A stretch of DNA of 21,796 nucleotides, taken from positions 1 through 21,796 of the forward strand of contig JAOUFA010000014.1 in the NCBI GenBank assembly GCA_029858545.1, read 5' to 3'. The notes beneath the pieces were generated by a model that saw only the letters and a list, made by a program, of their open reading frames with translations, was not told where the DNA came from and did no database searches. Below are positions 14,958 through 21,796 of this stretch, piece after piece. A program made the translations under genes and the position numbers. Source of the DNA: Betaproteobacteria bacterium. GTDB taxonomy: Bacteria; Pseudomonadota; Gammaproteobacteria; Burkholderiales; SG8-39. Positions within the stretch are counted from its first letter, which is position 1; each line of letters opens with the position of its first letter.

Positions 14958-15497
14958 ATGAATTCCGCCCAAGGAAACATCTTCATCGTCGGAATGATGG
15001 GAGCGGGCAAAACTACTGTCGGCCGACTCCTCGCACGGCGTCTGAAACGTCGCTTCGTCGATTCGGATCACGAGGTCGAACGGCGCTGCGGTGTGCGCAT
15101 TGCAACGATTTTCGAGATTGAAGGGGAGCAGGGTTTTCGAGATCGCGAAGCCCAAGCCATCAGACAGCTTGCCGAAGAGCAGGGCATCGTTATGGCCACC
15201 GGAGGTGGCGCGATATTGCGCGATGAAAACCGTCGGCGACTCGCGTCTTCGGGGACCGTAGTCTATCTGCACGCCAGGCCTGAGGCCCTCTATGAGCGTC
15301 TGCGGCACGACAAGAGCCGACCGCTGCTCGCGACCGAAGATCCGCTGGCGCGCCTGGGTGAGTTGTACGCGCAGCGAGATTCGCTGTACCGCAGCATCGC
15401 CGACCTGGTGATCGACACCGGCGCGCAGAGTGTACAAATGCTGGTCCACAGACTTACCGAGCGACTTGCCGCGCTACCATCTGATACTTCCTTGTAA
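14958..15497 (+). CDS. aroK: Shikimate kinase
   Basis: Cytoplasmic enzyme phosphorylating shikimate at the 3-hydroxyl with ATP, fifth step of the shikimate pathway. The product has 179 residues, typical. Walker A GMMGAGKTT (12-20), shikimate-binding Asp35-Ser-Asp37, Arg61 in FRDRE, the GGG loop (82-84), the lid arginine in RPLL (Arg121) and Arg140 are all in place. The frame has no usable start codon between the ATG at 14958 and an in-frame TGA at 14916, which fixes the start. The stop shares one base with the aroB ATG (TAATG), indicating coupling. No clear ribosome-binding site of its own and no clear promoter between the pilQ terminator and the start. Confidence 0.97.
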   Translation: MNSAQGNIFIVGMMGAGKTTVGRLLARRLKRRFVDSDHEVERRCGVRIATIFEIEGEQGFRDREAQAIRQLAEEQGIVMATGGGAILRDENRRRLASSGTVVYLHARPEALYERLRHDKSRPLLATEDPLARLGELYAQRDSLYRSIADLVIDTGAQSVQMLVHRLTERLAALPSDTSL

Positions 15498-16594
15498 TGC
15501 CAATGCAAACCCTGCAAGTCGCCCTAGCCGAGCGGTCCTACCCCATCCACATAGGCGAAGGCCTGCTCGATGTCGCCGCGCTTTTCTTGCCATATCTCGC
15601 CGGCGGACGCGTGGCCGTAATCACCGATAGCAACGTTGCACCCCTTTACATGGCACGCGTCAAGAACCTCCTCGAAGCCGCTGACGTAACGGTTATCGAA
15701 GTGGTGGTGCCTGCCGGGGAAGGATCCAAGAGCTGGCGGATCCTCGATGAAGTACTCGACCAACTTCTCGCGGCGCATTGCGACCGCGATACGCTGATTC
15801 TTGCGCTTGGCGGTGGCGTAATCGGCGATCTTGCGGGATTCGCCGCGGCGATCTATCAGCGCGGCGTGTCCTTTCTGCAAGTGCCCACCACACTACTTGC
15901 ACAGGTCGACTCTTCGGTCGGCGGCAAGACAGCGATCAATCACACTCGCGGCAAGAATATGATCGGAGCCTTCTACCAGCCCCGCGCGGTCATCATTGAC
16001 GTCGAGGTTCTGCGCAGTCTGCCCGAACGCGAACTGCGAGCTGGTCTAGCCGAGGTGATCAAGCACGGCCTGATTCTCGATCCGGAATTCACCGTTTGGC
16101 TGGAGCAAAACATCGAGAACCTTGTCGCGCGCGACCCTCGGGCCCTGATTCACGCAATCAAACGTTCATGCGAATTGAAGGCTCAGGTAGTTGGCGACGA
16201 TGAGCGGGAGGGCGGCGTGCGCGCGATCCTCAATTTCGGCCACACCTTCGGGCATGCCATCGAAACTGGCATGGGATACGGCAACTGGCTGCACGGAGAG
16301 GCTGTTGCCGCCGGAATGATGATGGCGGCTGAACTGTCTGCGCGCGCGGGAATGCTTGCGTTCGAGGATGTACGACGCGTCCAAGGGCTGATCGAGCGTG
16401 CGGGACTGCCGGCCGCTGGGCCGGCACTGTCCGCCGAGCGCTATTTCGAACTGATGGCGACCGATAAGAAGGCGGCGCAGGGCCGGCCACGCTTCGTGCT
16501 TCTCAAGGCCATCGGACACGCCTGTCTGCGGAGCGATCTGGACGAGTCCTGGATACGCGCGTCGATCGCATCACGTAGCGCCAAGACAGGTTGA
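15497..16594 (+). CDS. aroB: 3-dehydroquinate synthase
   Basis: Converts DAHP to 3-dehydroquinate, second step of the shikimate pathway; NAD- and metal-dependent, cytoplasmic. The product has 365 residues, typical. NAD-binding GGGVIGDLAGF (105-115), QVPTTLLAQVDSSVGGKT (128-145), and metal ligands Glu186 (in AEVIKHG), His249 (in NFGHTFGH) and His266 (in WLHGEAV) are all visible. Start at 15497 overlaps the aroK stop; a second ATG two codons later is an equally possible start. In many proteobacteria aroKB is followed by damX or dgt, but neither is here, and gltB follows after 133 bases. Confidence 0.97.
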   Translation: MPMQTLQVALAERSYPIHIGEGLLDVAALFLPYLAGGRVAVITDSNVAPLYMARVKNLLEAADVTVIEVVVPAGEGSKSWRILDEVLDQLLAAHCDRDTLILALGGGVIGDLAGFAAAIYQRGVSFLQVPTTLLAQVDSSVGGKTAINHTRGKNMIGAFYQPRAVIIDVEVLRSLPERELRAGLAEVIKHGLILDPEFTVWLEQNIENLVARDPRALIHAIKRSCELKAQVVGDDEREGGVRAILNFGHTFGHAIETGMGYGNWLHGEAVAAGMMMAAELSARAGMLAFEDVRRVQGLIERAGLPAAGPALSAERYFELMATDKKAAQGRPRFVLLKAIGHACLRSDLDESWIRASIASRSAKTG

Positions 16595-16599
16595 CCCGC

Positions 16600-16612
16600 G
16601 TCCGAGTCGGAC
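16600..16612. other. Small palindrome upstream of the gltB promoter
   Basis: GTCCGAGTCGGAC is a perfect inverted repeat of six bases around one central G, and an overlapping GAGTC-G-GACTC repeat extends it. It lies just upstream of the candidate gltB -35 box and just after the aroB stop. It has no T-run, so it is not a typical terminator; an operator is possible but unproven. Confidence 0.25.
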
Positions 16613-16614
16613 TC

Positions 16615-16643
16615 TTGTAGGGTCTGGTCCAAATCGGTATATT
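16615..16643 (+). promoter_or_regulatory. Candidate sigma-70 promoter for gltBD
   Basis: TTGTAG (16615-16620) and TATATT (16638-16643) are separated by 17 bases. The -10 matches consensus at five of six positions and the -35 at three. This would give a leader of roughly 75-80 bases before the GTG at 16728. The leader contains a GCGGCGCCGC palindrome (16668-16677). No T-run terminator separates aroB from gltB, so read-through is also possible. Confidence 0.45.
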
Positions 16644-16727
16644 CAACGGTTCGCCCGTCGCTTTTGTGCGGCGCCGCGCAGCCTGACCGCAACCCTATGT
16701 TTTGACTTTGAAGCCAAGAGGTTAGCC

Positions 16728-19700
16728 GTGAACCAGCGTTTCTCGCCGCCCGCCCAGGGTCTGTACGACCCGAGCCATGAACACGATGCCTGCGGCGTCG
16801 GCTTTGTTGCGCACATCAAAGGCAAGAAATCGCACGCCATCATCGAACAGGGTCTGACGGTGCTCAAGAACCTGACTCACCGCGGCGCGGTCGGTGCCGA
16901 CCCCAAGGCCTCGGATGGCGCGGGTATCCTGATTCAGGTGCCGGACCGATTCCTGCGCGCCGAGATGGCCCGCGAGCAGGTGGAACTTCCCCCGCCGGGT
17001 CAGTACGGTGTCGGTATGGTGTTCTTGCCTCGGGAACCGGCCTCGCGGCTCGCGTGTGAGTATGAAATTGAGCGCGCGATCAAGGACGAGGGTCAGGTGC
17101 TGCTTGGCTGGCGCGACGTACCGGTCGATGGTTCCGAACTCGGTGAATCGGTTAAATGCATCGAACCGGTGATCCGCCAGGTATTCATCGGCCGCGGCGC
17201 CGGAGTGACGGTTACCGACGCGCTGGAACGTAAGCTCTACATCATTCGCAAGAGTTCTGGCCATGCGATCCAAGCGCTGCGCCTCGCGCACGGAAAAGAA
17301 TTCTATGTGCCCTCCATGTCGGCGCGAACCGTCCTGTACAAGGGGATGCTGCTTGCGCACCAGGTCGGCGAGTACTACCTCGATCTCAAGGACGCGCGTG
17401 TCGAATCCGCGCTCGCGCTTGTGCACCAGCGTTTTTCCACCAATACATTTCCTTCGTGGGATCTCGCGCACCCGTTCCGCATGATTGCGCACAACGGCGA
17501 GATCAACACCCTGCGCGGCAATGTCAATTGGATCCGTGCTCGGCAGGGTGCGATCTTCAGCCCCATTCTCGGCAAGGATCTCGAGAAGATCTGGCCTCTC
17601 ATTTATGACGGGCAGTCCGATTCGGCAAGCTTCGACAACGCACTTGAGCTTTTGGTGATGGGCGGCTATTCGGTCGCGCATGCGATGATGATGATGATCC
17701 CCGAGGCCTGGGAAAACCACGGCATGATGGATCCCGCACGGCGTGCGTTCTACGAATACCACGCGGCGATGATGGAGCCTTGGGACGGTCCGGCGTCGAT
17801 TGCCTTTACCGACGGTCGTCAGATCGGCGCCACCCTAGATCGCAACGGCCTGCGTCCCTCCCGCTATATCGTGACCGACGATGATATGGTGATCATGGCA
17901 TCCGAGGCCGGAGTGCTCCCCGTGCCGGAGGAAAGGATCGTTAAGAAGTGGCGCCTGCAACCCGGCAAGATGTTCCTCGTCGACCTCGAAAAGGGCCGCA
18001 TCATCGACGACAAGGAACTGAAGGAAGCGCTTGCTTCCGCGCGTCCCTACGCAGAATGGATCGAGCGCATACGAGTGCGGCTTGACGACGTCGAATCCGA
18101 TAAGCAGCATCCCGAGCGTTCGACAGTGCCGTTGCTCGATCGTCAGCAGGCCTTTGCTTATACCCAGGAAGACGTCAAATTCCTCATGACGCCGATGGCC
18201 CAGAACGGCGACGAGCCGATCGGTTCGATGGGAAACGATTCCCCTCCGGCCGTACTGTCGGCGAAGAACAAGACCCTCTATCACTACTTCAAGCAACTGT
18301 TTGCCCAAGTCACCAACCCGCCGATTGATCCGATCCGCGAAGAATTGGTTACCAGCTTAGTGAGTTTTATCGGGCCCAAGCCCAATCTCCTCGGTATCGA
18401 CGAGATCAATCCCCCGCTGCGCTTGGAAGTCAGTCAGCCGGTGCTCGACTTTTACGAAATGGACAAGGTCCGTCACATCGAGCGCTATACCGAAGGCAAA
18501 TTCCGCTGTGGCGAACTTGATATCACCTATCCCGTGATCTGGGGCAAGGAAGCAATCGAAGCGCGTCTGGCCTCATTGTGCGCCCAGGCGGAAGACGCCG
18601 TGCGCGCAGGTTCCTCGATCCTCATCATCTCCGACCGCGCAGTGAACCGAGAGCGCGTGGCGATCCCTGCGCTGCTTGCGCTCTCGGCGATCCACCAGCA
18701 TCTTGTCAACAAGGGACTGCGTACCAGCACTGGCCTGGTGGTCGAAACCGCATCCGCGCGAGAGGTGCATCACTTCGCGTTGCTGGGCGCCTACGGCGCC
18801 GAGTCGGTGCATCCCTATCTCGCGCTGGAAACACTCCTTGATCTCGTAACGCGCGGCCAACTATCCGAGGGCATCGACGGCAGCAAGGCGATCAAGAACT
18901 ACCTCAAGGCGATCAGCAAGGGGTTACGTAAGGTGATGTCCAAAATGGGCATCTCCACTTACATGTCCTATACCGGTGCGCAGATATTCGAGGCGCTGGG
19001 GCTGTCCAGGCTTTTCGTGGATAAATACTTCTCCGGAACGACTTCCACAATCGACGGTATCGACGTGTTTGACGTGGCCGACGAGGCGATTCGCATTCAC
19101 CAAGCTGCGTTCGACGAAAAGGACCCCGTGCTACGCACCATGCTGGATACTGGTGGCGAATACGCTTGGCGAGTACGCGGCGAGGAACACATGTGGACAC
19201 CCGACGCGATTGCAAAGCTGCAACACGCGGCGCGAAGCAAGTCCTACTCCACCTATAGGGAGTACGCCGCGATCATCAACGATCAGTCGCGACGCCATAT
19301 GACCTTTCGGGGCCTTTTCGAATTTCGCCTCGGGCACGCCAAACCGGTTCCGCTCGAGGAGGTCGAATCGGCCGCGGCGATCGTGAAACGCTTTGTCACC
19401 GGCGCGATGTCGCTTGGCTCGATCTCGACCGAAGCGCACGCCACGCTCGCGGTGGCGATGAATCGCATCGGCGGCAAGTCCAACACCGGTGAGGGCGGCG
19501 AGGATCGCAGGCGTTTTGCACCCATCAAAGCGGGAGAGACTCTGCGTTCGCGCCTCGGTGCCGGGCGTGTCGAGGTCGATATCGAATTGCAGGAGGGCGA
19601 CTCGCTGAAGTCAAAGATTAAGCAGGTCGCCTCGGGTCGCTTTGGCGTTACCGCCGAGTACCTCGCGAGTGCCGAGCAAATTCAGATAAAGATGGCGCAG

Positions 19701-21389
19701 GGCGCCAAGCCTGGCGAGGGTGGGCAGTTGCCCGGCCGGAAGGTCTCCGAGTACATCGCTGAACTACGCTATTCGACACCTGGTGTGGAACTCATTTCTC
19801 CACCGCCACACCACGACATCTACTCGATCGAAGACCTCGCGCAGCTCATCCATGACCTAAAGAACGCCAATACCGCCGCATCAATCAGCGTCAAGCTTGT
19901 TTCGGAGGCGGGTGTGGGCACCATTGCTGCGGGGGTGGCAAAGGCGAAGGCAGATCATGTAACCATCTCTGGCTATGATGGTGGTACGGGCGCTTCGCCC
20001 CTGAGTTCGATCAAGCACGCGGGCACTCCCTGGGAAATGGGTCTCGCCGAAACGCAGCAGACGCTGGTGCTAAACGGTTTGCGTGGCCGCATTACGGTGC
20101 AAGTGGACGGCCAGGTGAAGACCGGCCGCGATGTGGTGATCGGCGCGCTGCTCGGCGCAGACGCGTTCGGATTCGCTACGGCTCCGCTGGTCGTCGAAGG
20201 ATGCATCATGATGCGCAAGTGCCACCTCAATACCTGTCCGGTCGGGGTTGCCACGCAAGACCCGGAACTGCGGAGAAGATTCACCGGCAAGCCCGAGCAT
20301 GTGGTGAATTACTTCTTCTTCGTCGCTGAAGAAGTTCGCGAGCTGATGGCCAGCCTAGGCATGCGTAAGTTCGACGAGTTGATCGGACGCAGCGATCTGC
20401 TGAACGTGAAGAACGGCGTCGAACATTGGAAGGCGCGCGGTCTGGACTTCTCGCGGGTCTTCTATATGCCAGACATGCCCGCGGGCACCGCGCGGATGCG
20501 CGTCGAGAGCCAGGACCACGGGCTTGACAAGGCACTCGACAACCGCTTGATCAAGCTTGCCGGGCCGGCGCTCGAACGCGGCGAACCGGTGACCATCGAT
20601 GTGCCGATCCGCAACACCAATCGGACCGTGGGTACCACACTCTCTTACCGGATAGCCAGTCGCTACGGTCATGACGGCCTGCCGGACGATACCATCCATG
20701 TGCGTATGGCGGGTTCGGCGGGCCAGAGCTTCGGCGCCTTCCTGGCGCGCGGCATAACCCTTGATCTGGTGGGCGACACCAACGACTATTGCGGCAAGGG
20801 ACTCTCCGGCGGGCGCATCATGGTGCAACCCTCGCCCAAGTTTCGCGGAGATCCGGTCGAGAACATCATCACCGGTAACGTCGCGCTGTACGGCGCGATC
20901 GCAGGCGAGGCCTATTTCCGCGGCGTGGGAGGCGAGCGCTTCGCGGTGCGCAACTCCGGTGCACAAGCGGTAATCGAGGGCCTCGGCGACCATGGCTGCG
21001 AATACATGACTGGCGGAACCGTGGTCGTGCTCGGCCTGACCGGGCGTAACTTCGCGGCTGGCATGTCAGGTGGGATCGCCTACGTACTCGATGTGGACGG
21101 CGACTTTGCAAAGCGCTGCAATACCGCGATGGTCGAACTCGATCCGGTGCTTGGGGAGTCGGAACAGCAGGGCAAGCTCGCGCGCGATCTCTGGCATCTG
21201 GGCGAAGCCGATGAGGTAATCGTCCGGCGCATGATCGAGCGGCATGTGCAATACACCGGTAGCCGGCACGCCGCGGAGATTCTTCAGAACTGGACAGGCC
21301 TGCGAAGCCGCTTCATCAAGGTATTTCCGAAGGAATACCGCCGCGCGCTGGGAGAACTTGCTGCCGCGCAAAAGAAGGCGGCCGCCTGA
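16728..21389 (+). CDS. gltB: Glutamate synthase (NADPH) large subunit
   Basis: Makes two glutamates from glutamine and 2-oxoglutarate, using electrons delivered by GltD; cytoplasmic and central to ammonia assimilation. The product has 1553 residues, within the family range. The class II amidotransferase nucleophile is Cys22 in DACGVG, so a 21-residue propeptide must be removed. The amidotransferase domain (about 22-430) includes RFSTNTFPSW (near 234) and the HNGEIN motif. After the central domain, the FMN synthase domain shows GGKSNTGEGGED (915-926), SGYDGGTGASPLSS (near 1081) and the 3Fe-4S cysteines C1159-x5-C1165-x4-C1170. A glycine-rich right-handed beta-helix fills about 1280-1520. The start is GTG, backed by AAGAGG six bases upstream. 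gltD follows 55 bases after the stop. Confidence 0.98.
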   Translation: MNQRFSPPAQGLYDPSHEHDACGVGFVAHIKGKKSHAIIEQGLTVLKNLTHRGAVGADPKASDGAGILIQVPDRFLRAEMAREQVELPPPGQYGVGMVFLPREPASRLACEYEIERAIKDEGQVLLGWRDVPVDGSELGESVKCIEPVIRQVFIGRGAGVTVTDALERKLYIIRKSSGHAIQALRLAHGKEFYVPSMSARTVLYKGMLLAHQVGEYYLDLKDARVESALALVHQRFSTNTFPSWDLAHPFRMIAHNGEINTLRGNVNWIRARQGAIFSPILGKDLEKIWPLIYDGQSDSASFDNALELLVMGGYSVAHAMMMMIPEAWENHGMMDPARRAFYEYHAAMMEPWDGPASIAFTDGRQIGATLDRNGLRPSRYIVTDDDMVIMASEAGVLPVPEERIVKKWRLQPGKMFLVDLEKGRIIDDKELKEALASARPYAEWIERIRVRLDDVESDKQHPERSTVPLLDRQQAFAYTQEDVKFLMTPMAQNGDEPIGSMGNDSPPAVLSAKNKTLYHYFKQLFAQVTNPPIDPIREELVTSLVSFIGPKPNLLGIDEINPPLRLEVSQPVLDFYEMDKVRHIERYTEGKFRCGELDITYPVIWGKEAIEARLASLCAQAEDAVRAGSSILIISDRAVNRERVAIPALLALSAIHQHLVNKGLRTSTGLVVETASAREVHHFALLGAYGAESVHPYLALETLLDLVTRGQLSEGIDGSKAIKNYLKAISKGLRKVMSKMGISTYMSYTGAQIFEALGLSRLFVDKYFSGTTSTIDGIDVFDVADEAIRIHQAAFDEKDPVLRTMLDTGGEYAWRVRGEEHMWTPDAIAKLQHAARSKSYSTYREYAAIINDQSRRHMTFRGLFEFRLGHAKPVPLEEVESAAAIVKRFVTGAMSLGSISTEAHATLAVAMNRIGGKSNTGEGGEDRRRFAPIKAGETLRSRLGAGRVEVDIELQEGDSLKSKIKQVASGRFGVTAEYLASAEQIQIKMAQGAKPGEGGQLPGRKVSEYIAELRYSTPGVELISPPPHHDIYSIEDLAQLIHDLKNANTAASISVKLVSEAGVGTIAAGVAKAKADHVTISGYDGGTGASPLSSIKHAGTPWEMGLAETQQTLVLNGLRGRITVQVDGQVKTGRDVVIGALLGADAFGFATAPLVVEGCIMMRKCHLNTCPVGVATQDPELRRRFTGKPEHVVNYFFFVAEEVRELMASLGMRKFDELIGRSDLLNVKNGVEHWKARGLDFSRVFYMPDMPAGTARMRVESQDHGLDKALDNRLIKLAGPALERGEPVTIDVPIRNTNRTVGTTLSYRIASRYGHDGLPDDTIHVRMAGSAGQSFGAFLARGITLDLVGDTNDYCGKGLSGGRIMVQPSPKFRGDPVENIITGNVALYGAIAGEAYFRGVGGERFAVRNSGAQAVIEGLGDHGCEYMTGGTVVVLGLTGRNFAAGMSGGIAYVLDVDGDFAKRCNTAMVELDPVLGESEQQGKLARDLWHLGEADEVIVRRMIERHVQYTGSRHAAEILQNWTGLRSRFIKVFPKEYRRALGELAAAQKKAAA

Positions 21390-21444
21390 GCTAGGCATAG
21401 CCACTCACCACGTATAGACCGTACCAAACAGGATTCAGGTTCAA

Positions 21445-21796
21445 ATGGGCAAAGTCACGGGATTTCTGGAATATCAGCGCCTTCAGGAAGCTGCGGAGGA
21501 CAAGGAAGCGCGCAAGAAGCACTACCATGAATTTGTCGCGCATCTGACTGATGATCAGGCAAAGACCCAAGGTGCTCGCTGCATGGACTGCGGCACGCCG
21601 TTCTGCATGAGCGGCTGCCCGGTCAACAACATCATTCCGGATTTCAATGACCTCACCTATCGTCAGGACTGGAAGAACGCGCTTGAGGTTCTGCACTCGA
21701 CCAACAACTTCCCGGAATTCACCGGCCGAGTCTGTCCCGCTCCCTGCGAGGAGGCTTGTGTGCTGCGAATCAACAATGATCCGGTCGGCATCAAGT
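21445..21796 (+). CDS. gltD: Glutamate synthase small subunit (3' truncated by window edge)
   Basis: N-terminal 117 residues of the FAD/NADPH-binding beta subunit that passes electrons from NADPH to GltB through iron-sulfur clusters. The ATG at 21445 has an AGG five bases upstream and gives the usual GltD start (MGKVTGFLEY). Two cysteine groups typical of the N-terminal iron-sulfur domain are visible: C46-x2-C49-x4-C54-x3-C58-Pro, and C97-x3-C101-x3-C105 in CPAPCEEAC. The frame is open to the right edge. It is separated by 55 bases from gltB with no terminator, so gltBD is one transcript. Confidence 0.96.
   Translation, partial: MGKVTGFLEYQRLQEAAEDKEARKKHYHEFVAHLTDDQAKTQGARCMDCGTPFCMSGCPVNNIIPDFNDLTYRQDWKNALEVLHSTNNFPEFTGRVCPAPCEEACVLRINNDPVGIK

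Noticed and set aside
16722..17762. Open frame of about 346 codons antisense to the 5' end of gltB
   Set aside because: Lies wholly over a well-supported gltB, has no recognisable domain and is rich in Arg/His, as expected of an antisense shadow in GC-rich DNA.
21387..21411. Repeat around the gltB stop as a terminator between gltB and gltD
   Set aside because: Arms are 3-4 bp and imperfect, no T-run follows, and gltB-gltD are expected to be cotranscribed.
1..21796. CRISPR array, tRNA, rRNA, insertion sequence, prophage or defence island
   Set aside because: No regularly spaced repeats, transposase or integrase motifs, structural RNA sequences or unexplained gene clusters were seen; nearly every base belongs to a known housekeeping gene.

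Overview
The window carries ordinary chromosomal housekeeping genes at high coding density. The neighbourhood (ponA divergent from pilMNOPQ, then aroK-aroB, then gltB-gltD), the GC-rich codon use and the protein sequences suggest a betaproteobacterium. I cannot name a genus from the sequence alone. No rRNA, tRNA, CRISPR array, insertion sequence, phage gene or origin is visible. No gap between genes exceeds about 170 bases, so there is no large non-coding region to explain.

Layout, left to right. Bases 1-1532 (+) hold the 3' part of a large FAD/iron-sulfur oxidoreductase of the YdiJ type. It converges on a five-gene block read leftwards (9748 down to 1576): ponA (class A penicillin-binding protein), lptM (small lipoprotein), lysA (diaminopimelate decarboxylase), a lipoprotein periplasmic adaptor, and an RND efflux pump. 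A divergent promoter region (9749-9917) separates this block from pilM-pilN-pilO-pilP-pilQ (+), the type IV pilus alignment complex and secretin. That operon is tightly coupled by ATGA overlaps and ends at a strong intrinsic terminator. Next come aroK-aroB (+), sharing one base, then after a 133-base gap with a plausible sigma-70 promoter gltB (+), and the 5' end of gltD, cut by the window edge.

How the genes fit together. PonA polymerises and cross-links peptidoglycan. LysA makes lysine from meso-diaminopimelate, the residue PonA cross-links. LptM and the adaptor are both envelope lipoproteins. PilM-Q span the envelope, and the AMIN domains of PilQ probably anchor the secretin to peptidoglycan. 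AroK/AroB feed the shikimate pathway, and GltBD assimilates ammonia with GlnA.

I found no convincing undescribed system. The points most worth a second look are small: a 10-codon leader-like ORF just upstream of aroK, a hairpin overlapping the apparent ponA ribosome-binding site, an Asp-for-Glu change in a conserved LysA motif, the placement of an RND pump behind lysA with no outer-membrane channel, and small palindromes near two promoters.
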